Shown: in pieces, positions 1 to 4,376 of the stretch | Position numbering within the stretch: position 1 is the first letter of the stretch | How the letters are laid out: every line of letters starts with the position of its first letter | Source: Corallococcus sp. | Lineage (GTDB): Bacteria > Bacillota > Clostridia > Christensenellales > CAG-314 | DNA length: 13,065 bases | Assembly: GCA_023663205.1 (NCBI GenBank) | Contig: JAMPHX010000037.1 | Coordinates: forward strand, 1-13,065 | Direction: 5' to 3' | The notes under the pieces: model-generated | Seen by the model: only the letters and a program-made list of their open reading frames with translations | Databases searched by the model: none | Told to the model about the DNA's origin: nothing | Program-made: the position numbers and the translations under genes

Positions 1-391
1 TAAGCGAAGTTTTGTATTTGTGCGAATAACCTTGTTCGGTAAGGTTGTTTTGCCAATTTAGGATATCGAGCGGTGTAATATCTACTACTTTGCATTTGGT
101 GAACGTCGGCAAAATCATACGGTTTATTTTGTTGCAGTTTTCATAGTAACTGCTTTCCTTTTGGCGTGTTCGCAGATATTCTTCGTATTCCCCGCACAGT
201 TGGTCGAAAATTATATCTCTTTTTTCGGTTTTGCCGATGTGCGAATTTGCATACTTGACGTAGGCTTCGTGCGCTTCGCGTTTTGTGCGGAAGCCCGACA
301 AGCGTTTGTGCGTTTCTTTACCGTTTTCAATGGTGCGGAATCTGACCGACCATAATTTTGATTTTTCGCTTTGTTCGTAGTGTCCTGTCAT
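1..391 (-). CDS. int: Tyrosine recombinase/integrase, N-terminal 130 codons (cut by window edge)
   Basis: Integrases of this family insert and excise phage DNA at att sites. Reading leftward from the ATG at 391, the frame is open to the window edge. The visible part is the arm-binding and core-binding region. A short beta-rich AP2-like start (LWSVRFRTIENGKETHKRLSGFRTKREA as separated motifs WSVRFR, KRLSGF, TKREAHEAY) is followed by a helical SAM-like segment with FDQLCGEYEEYL, RMILPTF and ITPLDILNWQN. The catalytic R-H-R-Y domain lies outside the window, so intactness cannot be judged. An in-frame TGA lies upstream of 391, which fixes the 5' limit, but no good Shine-Dalgarno precedes this ATG. 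The gene lies 56 bases downstream of the repressor on the same strand and may share its transcript. Attachment site attP is not visible here. Confidence 0.88.
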   Translation of the reverse strand, partial: MTGHYEQSEKSKLWSVRFRTIENGKETHKRLSGFRTKREAHEAYVKYANSHIGKTEKRDIIFDQLCGEYEEYLRTRQKESSYYENCNKINRMILPTFTKCKVVDITPLDILNWQNNLTEQGYSHKYKTSL

Positions 392-422
392 AATTTTTAC
401 TTTTTGGTGTTTTAATAATCAT

Positions 423-443
423 TTTTGCAGTTTTTCTGCAAAA
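423..443 (-). terminator. Small inverted repeat between repressor and integrase
   Basis: A perfect 8-bp inverted repeat, TTTTGCAG and CTGCAAAA with a 5-base loop, begins 4 bases past the repressor stop codon and lies 32 bases before the integrase ATG. It could be a weak terminator or attenuator between the two leftward genes. The stem has only three G-C pairs and no clean U-run follows on the minus strand, so this is tentative. Confidence 0.3.
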
Positions 444-447
444 GCAC

Positions 448-1269
448 TTACTTAACTACGCTTAAAAAGGCAACTGCCTTTCCCAAAATACGCATTTGTT
501 TCAATTCGTCACCCTCGAAGTTGAGAGGTGCAAAGGTGGGGTTTTCGGGACGCAGTTCAACGCGGTTCTCGTACTTGTACACGCGTTTGAGAGTGGCTTC
601 GTTAGCTATTAGCACGGCGGCTATTTCGCCGTTCTCGACGTCATCCTGCTGCCTAATATAGACGATATCGCCGTCATGTATGCGGGCGAGTATCATACTG
701 TCGCCCTTGCAGCGCAGGGCAAAATCGGCGTGAATGCGCCTATCAATGTTTATATATTCTTCGATGTTTTCCGTTGCCAAAATGGGCGTTCCGCAAGCGA
801 TTGTGCCGAGTAGCGGAACTTTGTTAAATTCGGGCAACGATTCGATGTTGGAAATGTCCCAAAAATTAAAATTTGTTTCGCTATCAAGAATAAGGGCGCT
901 CTCAATTGCTTGTAATGTATCTACTCTTGGATTAGTTGTAAATCCCGCAAATATCTTGGCAATCGTTTGTATGGGAATCTTACTTTTTTCCGCCAGTTCT
1001 TTTTGGGTAATGCCATTCTTTTTCATAATTGTTTTTAATTGTTCAATTTTAGGATTTAATTTTTGCATTTTTAATACACCTTTAAGATTTGTTTTGTTAT
1101 CAATGTCAAGTGCTTTTTCTATTGCTTCCATTGTATCAATGCGAGGCGTTGGCGTGCGCCCGCAAAAAATATTTTTTAAAGTATTTAAAGGAATTTTTGA
1201 TTTTTCCGATAGTTCTTGATACGTAATTTTGTTTTCTTTTATATAGTTTTTAATTTCGGAAATAGTCAT
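448..1269 (-). CDS. CI/LexA-type self-cleaving phage repressor with two tandem HTH domains
   Basis: This is the likely lysogeny repressor, 273 aa. Two Cro/CI-type HTH domains occupy about residues 4-61 and 76-133. They align without gaps at an offset of 72 residues with about half the positions identical (both contain SEKSKIP or AEKSKIP, then P-R-[IV]-D-T). A C-terminal S24 peptidase domain follows, with a Cys159-Gly160 cleavage site in IACGTP (UmuD-like Cys-Gly rather than LexA Ala-Gly), catalytic Ser191 in KGDSM, and Lys228 in ATLKRV, so it looks able to cleave itself on RecA/ssDNA signalling. I chose the ATG at 1269 because AAAGAGGTG sits 6 bases upstream. A GTG at 1278 would overlap that ribosome binding site. 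It is divergent from the early operon and upstream of int. The operators are probably the TTCC-N6-GGAA sites at 1346 and 1377. Confidence 0.93.
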   Translation of the reverse strand: MTISEIKNYIKENKITYQELSEKSKIPLNTLKNIFCGRTPTPRIDTMEAIEKALDIDNKTNLKGVLKMQKLNPKIEQLKTIMKKNGITQKELAEKSKIPIQTIAKIFAGFTTNPRVDTLQAIESALILDSETNFNFWDISNIESLPEFNKVPLLGTIACGTPILATENIEEYINIDRRIHADFALRCKGDSMILARIHDGDIVYIRQQDDVENGEIAAVLIANEATLKRVYKYENRVELRPENPTFAPLNFEGDELKQMRILGKAVAFLSVVK

Positions 1270-1320
1270 AAATAACACCTCTTTGAAAGAGTTTACAAAA
1301 AAAATTCCAAAAAGTAAATA

Positions 1321-1329
1321 ATTATATCA
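1321..1329 (-). promoter_or_regulatory. Leftward extended -10 promoter for the repressor
   Basis: On the minus strand the sequence reads TGATATAAT, an extended -10 element (TGnTATAAT). No convincing -35 is present at 16-18 bases, and that position overlaps the operator at 1346-1359. A start near 1314 would give a leader of about 45 bases to the repressor ATG. Operator occupancy could therefore autoregulate the repressor. Confidence 0.6.
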
Positions 1330-1337
1330 AAAATTAG

Positions 1338-1365
1338 TTGACAAATTCCGAAATTGGAATATAAT
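1338..1365 (+). promoter_or_regulatory. Rightward early promoter (PR-like)
   Basis: A consensus TTGACA at 1338-1343 and consensus TATAAT at 1360-1365 are separated by 16 bases. The spacer contains the operator palindrome at 1346-1359, so repressor binding would directly exclude RNA polymerase. It drives the early genes from 1576 rightward, with a leader of about 200 bases. Confidence 0.85.
1346..1359. promoter_or_regulatory. Operator 1, TTCC-N6-GGAA
   Basis: The 14-base site TTCCGAAATTGGAA is a near-perfect dyad. It lies entirely inside the -35/-10 spacer of the rightward promoter and also covers the -35 position of the leftward promoter. It is the probable binding site for the dual-HTH repressor; the sequence shows the dyad, while the protein partner is inferred from position. 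Confidence 0.75.
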
Positions 1366-1376
1366 TATACTTACAC

Positions 1377-1390
1377 TTCCAAATTTGGAA
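1377..1390. promoter_or_regulatory. Operator 2, perfect palindrome TTCC-N6-GGAA
   Basis: TTCCAAATTTGGAA is a perfect 14-base palindrome. Its centre is 31 bases (about three helical turns) from the centre of operator 1, and it lies just after the predicted rightward start point. Further TTGGAA half-sites follow at 1396-1401 and 1419-1424, and a TTCCAA half-site lies at 1305-1310. Confidence 0.75.
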
Positions 1391-1520
1391 TTAAATTGGA
1401 AGAAAATCAAGAAATTGGTTGGAATTGGTTTTAAATAGTTTTAAACGATTTGAAAGTGGTTTTAAATGGTTTTTGGCGACTTTTAAGCCGATTTGACAAT
1501 AATTATTGATTTGCAATAAT
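1391..1520 (+). repeat. Repeat-rich leader of the rightward early transcript
   Basis: No gene is visible here. The stretch holds a TGGTTTTAAAT direct repeat at 1426-1436 and 1457-1467 (31 bases apart, the same spacing as the two operators) and three TTTTAAA copies (1429, 1439, 1460). A perfect 12-bp palindrome CAATAATTATTG lies at 1497-1508, followed by another CAATAAT at 1514-1520. A second promoter-like pair occurs: TTGACA at 1493-1498, 16 bases, then AATAAT at 1515-1520 preceded by TG. These may be binding sites for a second regulator such as one of the small HTH proteins downstream. Confidence 0.45.
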
Positions 1521-1523
1521 AAC

Positions 1524-1575
1524 AAGGAGGTAAAAAAGCGTAACAATCGAAAGACTGTACGCTTTTTATTTTGAA
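1524..1575 (+). promoter_or_regulatory. Shine-Dalgarno followed by a terminator-like hairpin before the first early gene
   Basis: A perfect AAGGAGGT (1524-1531) is separated from the ATG at 1576 by a hairpin. AAAAAGCGTA (1533-1542) pairs with TACGCTTTTT (1558-1567). An inner stem with one bulge and one mismatch is capped by a GAAA tetraloop (1549-1552). A T-rich tract runs 1563-1572. Folding would bring the Shine-Dalgarno to about 10 bases from the ATG. The same structure could act as an intrinsic terminator or attenuator. Confidence 0.6.
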
Positions 1576-1968
1576 ATGGATTCTAAGAAAAATAAGTACA
1601 TGGTAATGGTAGATGAAAAATATTTGGTAGCAGTCGAGAGCACAAGCCTCGGCGGCGCCGAACACCTTATTTTAGACTATATACCCGAAGTAAAATCCGC
1701 ATTAGCATTCTCGTTGGATATCAAAACGAAAGTATATTACGACATGACCCGAGATTGCGAAACGATTGGTTTAAAGGAATTGTACAAGACGAAGCAAGAA
1801 GAGCATCTTATTAAGCAACAACACGAAGCGCTTAAATTTTATGTGGATGAAAAGCAACGTCGCATAACTGATTATTTAAACAAAGTTGAAAATGCTCGTC
1901 AAGAGAGGGAGCAAGCAATTGAGATGCTAACGGCTTTTGAAGAAAAGTACGGGTTGAAAGCAAAATGA
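1576..1968 (+). CDS. First early gene, unknown function, coiled-coil C-terminal half
   Basis: I do not recognise this 130-aa protein. The N-terminal half looks like a small beta/alpha domain (KYMVMVDEKYLVAVE, then an acidic and hydrophobic stretch to about residue 65). Residues about 70-125 are highly charged and helical with heptad-like spacing (KTKQEEHLIKQQ, VENARQEREQAIEML), so a coiled coil and oligomerisation are likely. The start is uncertain. The ATG at 1576 has its Shine-Dalgarno 45 bases away across a hairpin. The frame stays open upstream to 1534, and a GTA at 1540 sits at the ideal 9-base spacing, as if a GTG or ATG start had once been there. The stop overlaps the next gene by ATGA, so the two are probably translationally coupled. 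Confidence 0.72.
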   Translation: MDSKKNKYMVMVDEKYLVAVESTSLGGAEHLILDYIPEVKSALAFSLDIKTKVYYDMTRDCETIGLKELYKTKQEEHLIKQQHEALKFYVDEKQRRITDYLNKVENARQEREQAIEMLTAFEEKYGLKAK

Positions 1969-2282
1969 AAAGAAAAACAGAATTAGTAAGTAAAACAAAC
2001 AACGTGATAATAGATGGACTTTGCGGAGCAAAGATAGAGATTTGTTTGGATTATATATCATCCAGTAAGGTGATTGTAAATACTGCAAGGGTGAGTGATA
2101 TGTGTATGCTGTGTCCGGCGCAAAGAAATTGCAAAGAGTTTACCACACTTGTATGCATAATGTCGTCCGAGGGTGATGCTGTGAATAAATTGTTTGAGTT
2201 ATTAAAAAGAGTTCAAGGCAGCCGCATTACGGAGTTGGAGCGTATTGAGACCAAAGCCACGTTAAAAGTAAAGTCAGAGTAG
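1965..2282 (+). CDS. Small cysteine-rich early protein, unknown function
   Basis: A 105-aa protein that I do not recognise. Residues 47-64 contain a C-x2-C-x5-C-x7-C cluster (MCMLCPAQRNC, then TTLVC), which could bind zinc or an iron-sulfur centre. The C-terminal third is a charged amphipathic helix (KLFELLKRVQGSRITELERIE). It starts inside the stop of the preceding gene (ATGA at 1965), which indicates coupled translation. Its last 56 bases overlap, on the opposite strand, the 3' end of the minus-strand membrane gene at 2227-2589, so the two transcripts are complementary there. Confidence 0.68.
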   Translation: MKRKTELVSKTNNVIIDGLCGAKIEICLDYISSSKVIVNTARVSDMCMLCPAQRNCKEFTTLVCIMSSEGDAVNKLFELLKRVQGSRITELERIETKATLKVKSE

Positions 2283-2589
2283 TAGTCAAAAGACTTATGG
2301 CTATGGTTTTAAGAATGTTAGTTAAGTTGGACTTCCATCGTTCTAAGGCTTCAATACCGCGAGAGGTAATAAGAATTCCAACCATTGGCGTGTCTGCTTG
2401 AAGGCTCAAAAATGCCAAACTTATACATTCGCGTAATGCTTTTTTGTAAGAGTTTAGATGGCGTTTGTCTTTTAATTCAAAATAGACATCTTCGTCGGTA
2501 ATGACAATTGTTGCATTTAAAGGAGTATCGCGCGGTTTGCATTGAAGCGAGTAAACGATTTTCAAAATTCGACGTTGATATTTGTTCAT
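2227..2589 (-). CDS. Winged-helix-like protein with C-terminal membrane anchor, moron candidate
   Basis: A 120-aa protein encoded against the surrounding early genes. Residues about 5-85 look like a winged-helix fold: a helix QRRILKIVYSLQ, a helical stretch KDKRHLNSYKKALRECISLAFLSLQ split over residues 41-64, and GILITSRGIEALERW, typical of the wing and last helix. Residues about 92-113 form one hydrophobic membrane helix rich in Leu and Thr, followed by a short tail, so it is probably tail-anchored in the cytoplasmic membrane. The ATG at 2589 is preceded by AAAGGAG at 6 bases; a TTG at 2592 is too close to it. It has its own promoter. Genes of this design in prophages are often expressed in lysogens and affect superinfection or host fitness; that role is inference. 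Confidence 0.72.
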   Translation of the reverse strand: MNKYQRRILKIVYSLQCKPRDTPLNATIVITDEDVYFELKDKRHLNSYKKALRECISLAFLSLQADTPMVGILITSRGIEALERWKSNLTNILKTIAISLLTTTLTLLLTWLWSQYAPTP

Positions 2590-2616
2590 CAATAACTCCT
2601 TTGTGTTTTTTCAAAC

Positions 2617-2645
2617 ATTATAGCACAAAGGCAAATTAAAAACAA
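2617..2645 (-). promoter_or_regulatory. Independent promoter of the minus-strand membrane gene
   Basis: On the minus strand, TTGTTT (2640-2645) is followed after 17 bases by TATAAT (2617-2622), with TGC just before it, making an extended -10. Transcription would start about 20 bases before the AAAGGAG of the membrane gene. The -35 lies just upstream of the Shine-Dalgarno of the divergent HTH gene at 2660. Confidence 0.72.
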
Positions 2646-2659
2646 GAGGGGGTGATTAA

Positions 2660-2893
2660 ATGACGTTAAGCGAATACATACAAAGTCGCGGTATTAAGCC
2701 GTATATGGTGACGCAGCAAATGGGAGTAAGCCGACAATACGTGTGCGGCTACGGCAAAGTCAGAATGCCCACGGTACGGACGCTGCAACGCATAGCAAAA
2801 GCAATGACGGATTTGGGCGTTCCGACAACGGCGGCAGACGTTTTCCGCGCGGTTTGCAGCGACAAAAACGAAGAATTAAACAAGGAGGATTAA
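2660..2893 (+). CDS. Small HTH DNA-binding protein, Cro-like
   Basis: A 77-aa protein with a Cro/CI-type HTH across residues about 3-65. LSEYIQSRGIKPYMVTQQMGV gives helices 1 and 2, SRQYVCGYG the recognition helix, then P-T-V-R-T-L-Q-R-I-A-K-A. The helix-3 region carries a less usual GYGKVRMP instead of the common x-x-Y-E-x-G pattern. AGAGGGGGTGATTAAATG gives a strong ribosome binding site. Position, as an early plus-strand HTH gene downstream of the repressor switch, suggests a Cro-like or early-operon regulator. The target is unknown; the palindromes around 1346-1390 or 1497-1520 are candidates. Confidence 0.78.
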   Translation: MTLSEYIQSRGIKPYMVTQQMGVSRQYVCGYGKVRMPTVRTLQRIAKAMTDLGVPTTAADVFRAVCSDKNEELNKED

Positions 2894-2899
2894 GAGAAT

Positions 2900-3130
2900 A
2901 TGACGAAGCAGGAAATTCTGACAAAGCGGCAGTTTCTCGACAAGCACGACATAATGCAGATTTTCGAGTGCGGCAGAAGCAAAGCAGAGGGCATTATACG
3001 GTCAATCAAATCCGTAAGTGACAAGTTGATGATTAAAGGCAAAGTTACGGTATCGGATTACAACGCGTGGTACGGATTGTACGGGAGCAAGCAATATGGA
3101 CAGAGCGGACAGAATAAAAGCGTGCAATGA
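2900..3130 (+). CDS. Excisionase-like small HTH protein
   Basis: A 76-aa protein. RQFLDKHDIMQIFECGRSKA (residues about 10-29) followed by EGIIRSIK fits the winged-helix or MerR-like HTH seen in phage excisionases and related small DNA-binding proteins of Bacillota phages. The second half (KVTVSDYNAWYG) fits the 'parameter in, DNA-binding residue' ending of that group. The ribosome binding site AAGGAGG lies 11 bases before the ATG. It could direct integrase toward excision, or be a general early regulator; I cannot tell which. Its last 35 bases overlap the next gene in another frame. Confidence 0.68.
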   Translation: MTKQEILTKRQFLDKHDIMQIFECGRSKAEGIIRSIKSVSDKLMIKGKVTVSDYNAWYGLYGSKQYGQSGQNKSVQ

Positions 3131-3317
3131 GCGCACAGCGCATAACGGCTGGGGAGTGTTTGCGGGGAAATACAATTTGACGCCACAGCAGGCAAAAGAT
3201 TTCCTCGAACGCACGGTGCAGTCATTTGCCGAGGTGGCAAAGCACAAAGACGTTTACCCGCGCGGAGAGGTGGACATCCCGACAATTGACGGGTTGCGCT
3301 ACAAGGTGAACTTATGA
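3096..3317 (+). CDS. Small early protein, unknown function
   Basis: A 73-aa protein that I do not recognise. NLTPQQAKDFLERTVQSFAEVAKHKD is a clear amphipathic helical stretch (residues about 27-52), followed by a short Pro/Gly-rich tail (YPRGEVDIPTIDGLRY). The start overlaps the previous gene by 35 bases, with GGGAG 9 bases upstream of the ATG. The stop overlaps the next small frame by ATGA. The gene sits in a tightly packed early block, which supports its reality more than its composition does. Confidence 0.6.
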   Translation: MDRADRIKACNERTAHNGWGVFAGKYNLTPQQAKDFLERTVQSFAEVAKHKDVYPRGEVDIPTIDGLRYKVNL

Positions 3318-3481
3318 AGGCAAAAAGAAACATCGGTCACGTAAACGCAACCGATGCTCTTCAAAGAATTGACGTGAAACTTAATGGAAGAAAGTTCCAC
3401 AAACAAAGGAGTTGCAAGGAAAACCTTGCAAGAAAAGTATATCACGGACAAGACGTGGTGTCAAGAGGGTTAAGACATTAA
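3314..3481 (+). CDS. Possible 55-aa basic protein, or structured RNA
   Basis: An ATGA overlap with the previous gene opens a 55-codon frame that ends at a TAA directly joined to the AAGGAG of the next gene. The product is basic (MKAKRNIGHVNATDAL, then K and R throughout). The coupling and spacing are those of a real gene. However, the DNA also contains three successive inverted repeats (3331-3356, 3385-3399, 3412-3431), so the stretch may act mainly as structured RNA. Homology or conservation of the frame would decide. Confidence 0.42.
   Translation: MKAKRNIGHVNATDALQRIDVKLNGRKFHKQRSCKENLARKVYHGQDVVSRGLRH
3331..3431 (+). repeat. Three consecutive hairpins within the small frame
   Basis: Perfect inverted repeats: CATCGGT/ACCGATG (3331-3337 and 3350-3356, 12-base loop), TGGAA/TTCCA (3385-3389 and 3395-3399), and TTGCAAGG/CCTTGCAA (3412-3419 and 3424-3431, AAAA loop). 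The third follows directly on an AAAGGAG at 3405-3411. No U-tract follows, so a terminator is unlikely. Confidence 0.5.
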
Positions 3482-3492
3482 AGGAGTTAGCA

Positions 3493-3711
3493 ATGGAAAA
3501 AGTAACATTACGGGAGTTGCGCAAGGCAGCGGGCAAGAGCGTGCAGGAAGTGACGGAAGTCTTGGGAGTAAAAAAGTCCACTTATTACAACTATGAATAC
3601 GGCTTACGCAAAATCCATATAGAACAGGTGCTCACCTTGTCAAAGTTATACGATATAACTGCGGAAGAAGTAATAGAGGCTCAACTCAATAGTTGTCTAT
3701 GCGTCCAATGA
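3493..3711 (+). CDS. Small Cro/CI-type HTH protein
   Basis: A 72-aa protein consisting of one HTH domain. TLRELRKAAGKSVQEVTEVLGV (residues 5-26) gives helices 1 and 2, KKSTYYNYEYGLRKIHIEQ the recognition helix and the typical Y-E-x-G motif, and VLTLSKLYDITAEEVIEA the last helices. I chose the ATG at 3493 because AAGGAG lies 6 bases upstream; an earlier TTG at 3412 sits inside a hairpin with no usable spacing. The gene is convergent with the minus-strand HTH gene at 3686-3892 and overlaps it by 26 bases. It is probably a transcription regulator of the early genes or of the adjacent second switch; the target is not known. Confidence 0.8.
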   Translation: MEKVTLRELRKAAGKSVQEVTEVLGVKKSTYYNYEYGLRKIHIEQVLTLSKLYDITAEEVIEAQLNSCLCVQ

Positions 3712-3892
3712 GATAATCTGCGGGAACATCAAAGTAGTTGCATATTGACCTTAAAATTGATAATGATGGCTCGCGAATTCCTTGCTCATAGTTGGAATAT
3801 GTGCTTAAAGGAATTCCAATAGAAGACGATACGGTTTTCAGTGTGGAATTGCTTTCCAACCGGAGTTGTTTAAGACGTTCATTAAATTTCAT
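3686..3892 (-). CDS. Second phage repressor, compact HTH protein
   Basis: A 68-aa protein that is a single, well-formed Cro/CI-type HTH: FNERLKQLRLESNSTLKTVS, then IGIPLSTYSNYEQGIREPSL (recognition helix and Y-E-x-G-x-R-x-P) and LRSICNYFDVPADYLIG, the standard end of the family. There is no peptidase domain, so it would not be inactivated by self-cleavage. The ATG at 3892 is preceded by GAGGTAAG. It is divergent from the operon starting at 4000. The intervening region holds three matching 17-base operators, which strongly suggests that this protein represses that operon and perhaps itself. Confidence 0.83.
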   Translation of the reverse strand: MKFNERLKQLRLESNSTLKTVSSSIGIPLSTYSNYEQGIREPSLSILRSICNYFDVPADYLIGRIDNY

Positions 3893-3916
3893 ATCTTACC
3901 TCATTTACAATGAATT

Positions 3917-3933
3917 TAACACAAAACGAGTAA
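3917..3933. promoter_or_regulatory. Switch 2 operator A
   Basis: TAACACAAAACGAGTAA, a 17-base imperfect dyad (TTACnC arms). It lies nearest the minus-strand HTH gene and could give autoregulation. Sixteen bases, ACACAAAACGAGTAAA, are repeated exactly at 3973-3988. Confidence 0.68.
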
Positions 3934-3939
3934 AAAGTC

Positions 3940-3968
3940 TTGACATTACACAGTTTGAGTAATATACT
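3940..3968 (+). promoter_or_regulatory. Rightward promoter of the recombination/replication operon
   Basis: A consensus TTGACA at 3940-3945 and a near-consensus TATACT at 3963-3968 are separated by 17 bases. The spacer is exactly the operator B dyad (3946-3962). The transcript would start near 3975, inside operator C. A strong AGGGAGG precedes the ATG at 4000. Confidence 0.82.
3946..3962. promoter_or_regulatory. Switch 2 operator B, filling the promoter spacer
   Basis: TTACACAGTTTGAGTAA is a 17-base dyad with matching outer arms (TTAC.CA / TG.GTAA). It occupies precisely the 17 bases between -35 and -10, so its occupation would block polymerase binding. Confidence 0.75.
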
Positions 3969-3970
3969 TA

Positions 3971-3987
3971 TTACACAAAACGAGTAA
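3971..3987. promoter_or_regulatory. Switch 2 operator C
   Basis: TTACACAAAACGAGTAA, the third 17-base site. It covers the predicted transcription start and lies just before the ribosome binding site of the gene at 4000. The left ends of the three sites are 29 and 25 bases apart, all in the same orientation. Confidence 0.72.
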
Positions 3988-3999
3988 AGGGAGGCAACA

Positions 4000-4371
4000 A
4001 TGAAAAACGAAACAATTGAGAAAGGCAGAGTGAGCAGGGTCAAAAACAAATTGACGCGCGAAATCATGGAGGATTGGCGTTGGGGACTTCGGGGTACGGA
4101 GTTCTACAAGTACGCGTCACTCGGGTTGCGAGCGGAAATAAAATTTAAATGCTGTTTCTACTGCAACTTAAAACGCGTTAGAGCGTGCATATCCGCGGAC
4201 GAGTACAACCTCGGAACGTACGAGGAGATATTCTCGGGCGAAGAAGCGTGGCAGGATTGCGTTGATTGGGTGGTCGCAAAGATTACCGAGTTAGACGCCG
4301 TGCTGTTTAAAAGAGTAGAAAGCGCGAACATTTACGCGCAAAAATATCAAAGAATTTTAAAAGGAGAATAG
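4000..4371 (+). CDS. First gene of the recombination operon, unknown function
   Basis: A 123-aa protein that I do not recognise. It begins with a charged segment, then has FYKYASLGLRAEIKFKCCFYCNLKR (read as FYKYASLG, IKFKCCFYC; a CC-x2-C group at about residues 50-54). A C-terminal helix-rich region follows (AWQDCVDWVVAKITELDAVL, then RVESANIYAQKYQ). It is the promoter-proximal gene of an operon gated by the second switch, with AGGGAGG 6 bases upstream. By position it may be an early accessory factor such as a host-modifying protein, but nothing in the sequence shows this. Confidence 0.72.
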   Translation: MKNETIEKGRVSRVKNKLTREIMEDWRWGLRGTEFYKYASLGLRAEIKFKCCFYCNLKRVRACISADEYNLGTYEEIFSGEEAWQDCVDWVVAKITELDAVLFKRVESANIYAQKYQRILKGE

Positions 4372-4376
4372 GAAAA

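Noticed and set aside
161..355. 64-codon plus-strand frame over the integrase
   Set aside because: It is antisense to a convincing integrase frame; its Phe-rich translation is typical of a shadow.
734..1219. 161-codon plus-strand frame opposite the repressor
   Set aside because: It is a shadow of the repressor; it has no ribosome binding site and a hydrophobic, low-quality translation.
1426..1467. 31-base spaced repeats as a CRISPR array
   Set aside because: There are only two copies of an 11-base AT-rich motif, with no spacers of unique sequence and no cas genes.
3412..3492. TTG start at 3412 for the HTH gene
   Set aside because: It has no spacing to AAAGGAG and lies within a hairpin; the 3493 ATG has normal spacing and gives a standard HTH length.
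3686..4000. Switch 2 as the edge of a second prophage or satellite
   Set aside because: There is no second integrase, att-like repeat or terminator; the genes on both sides form one continuous early region, so a single phage is simpler.
3882..4067. 61-codon minus-strand frame covering switch 2
   Set aside because: It runs across the promoter and operators and overlaps both real genes; its hydrophobic character comes from AT-rich sequence.
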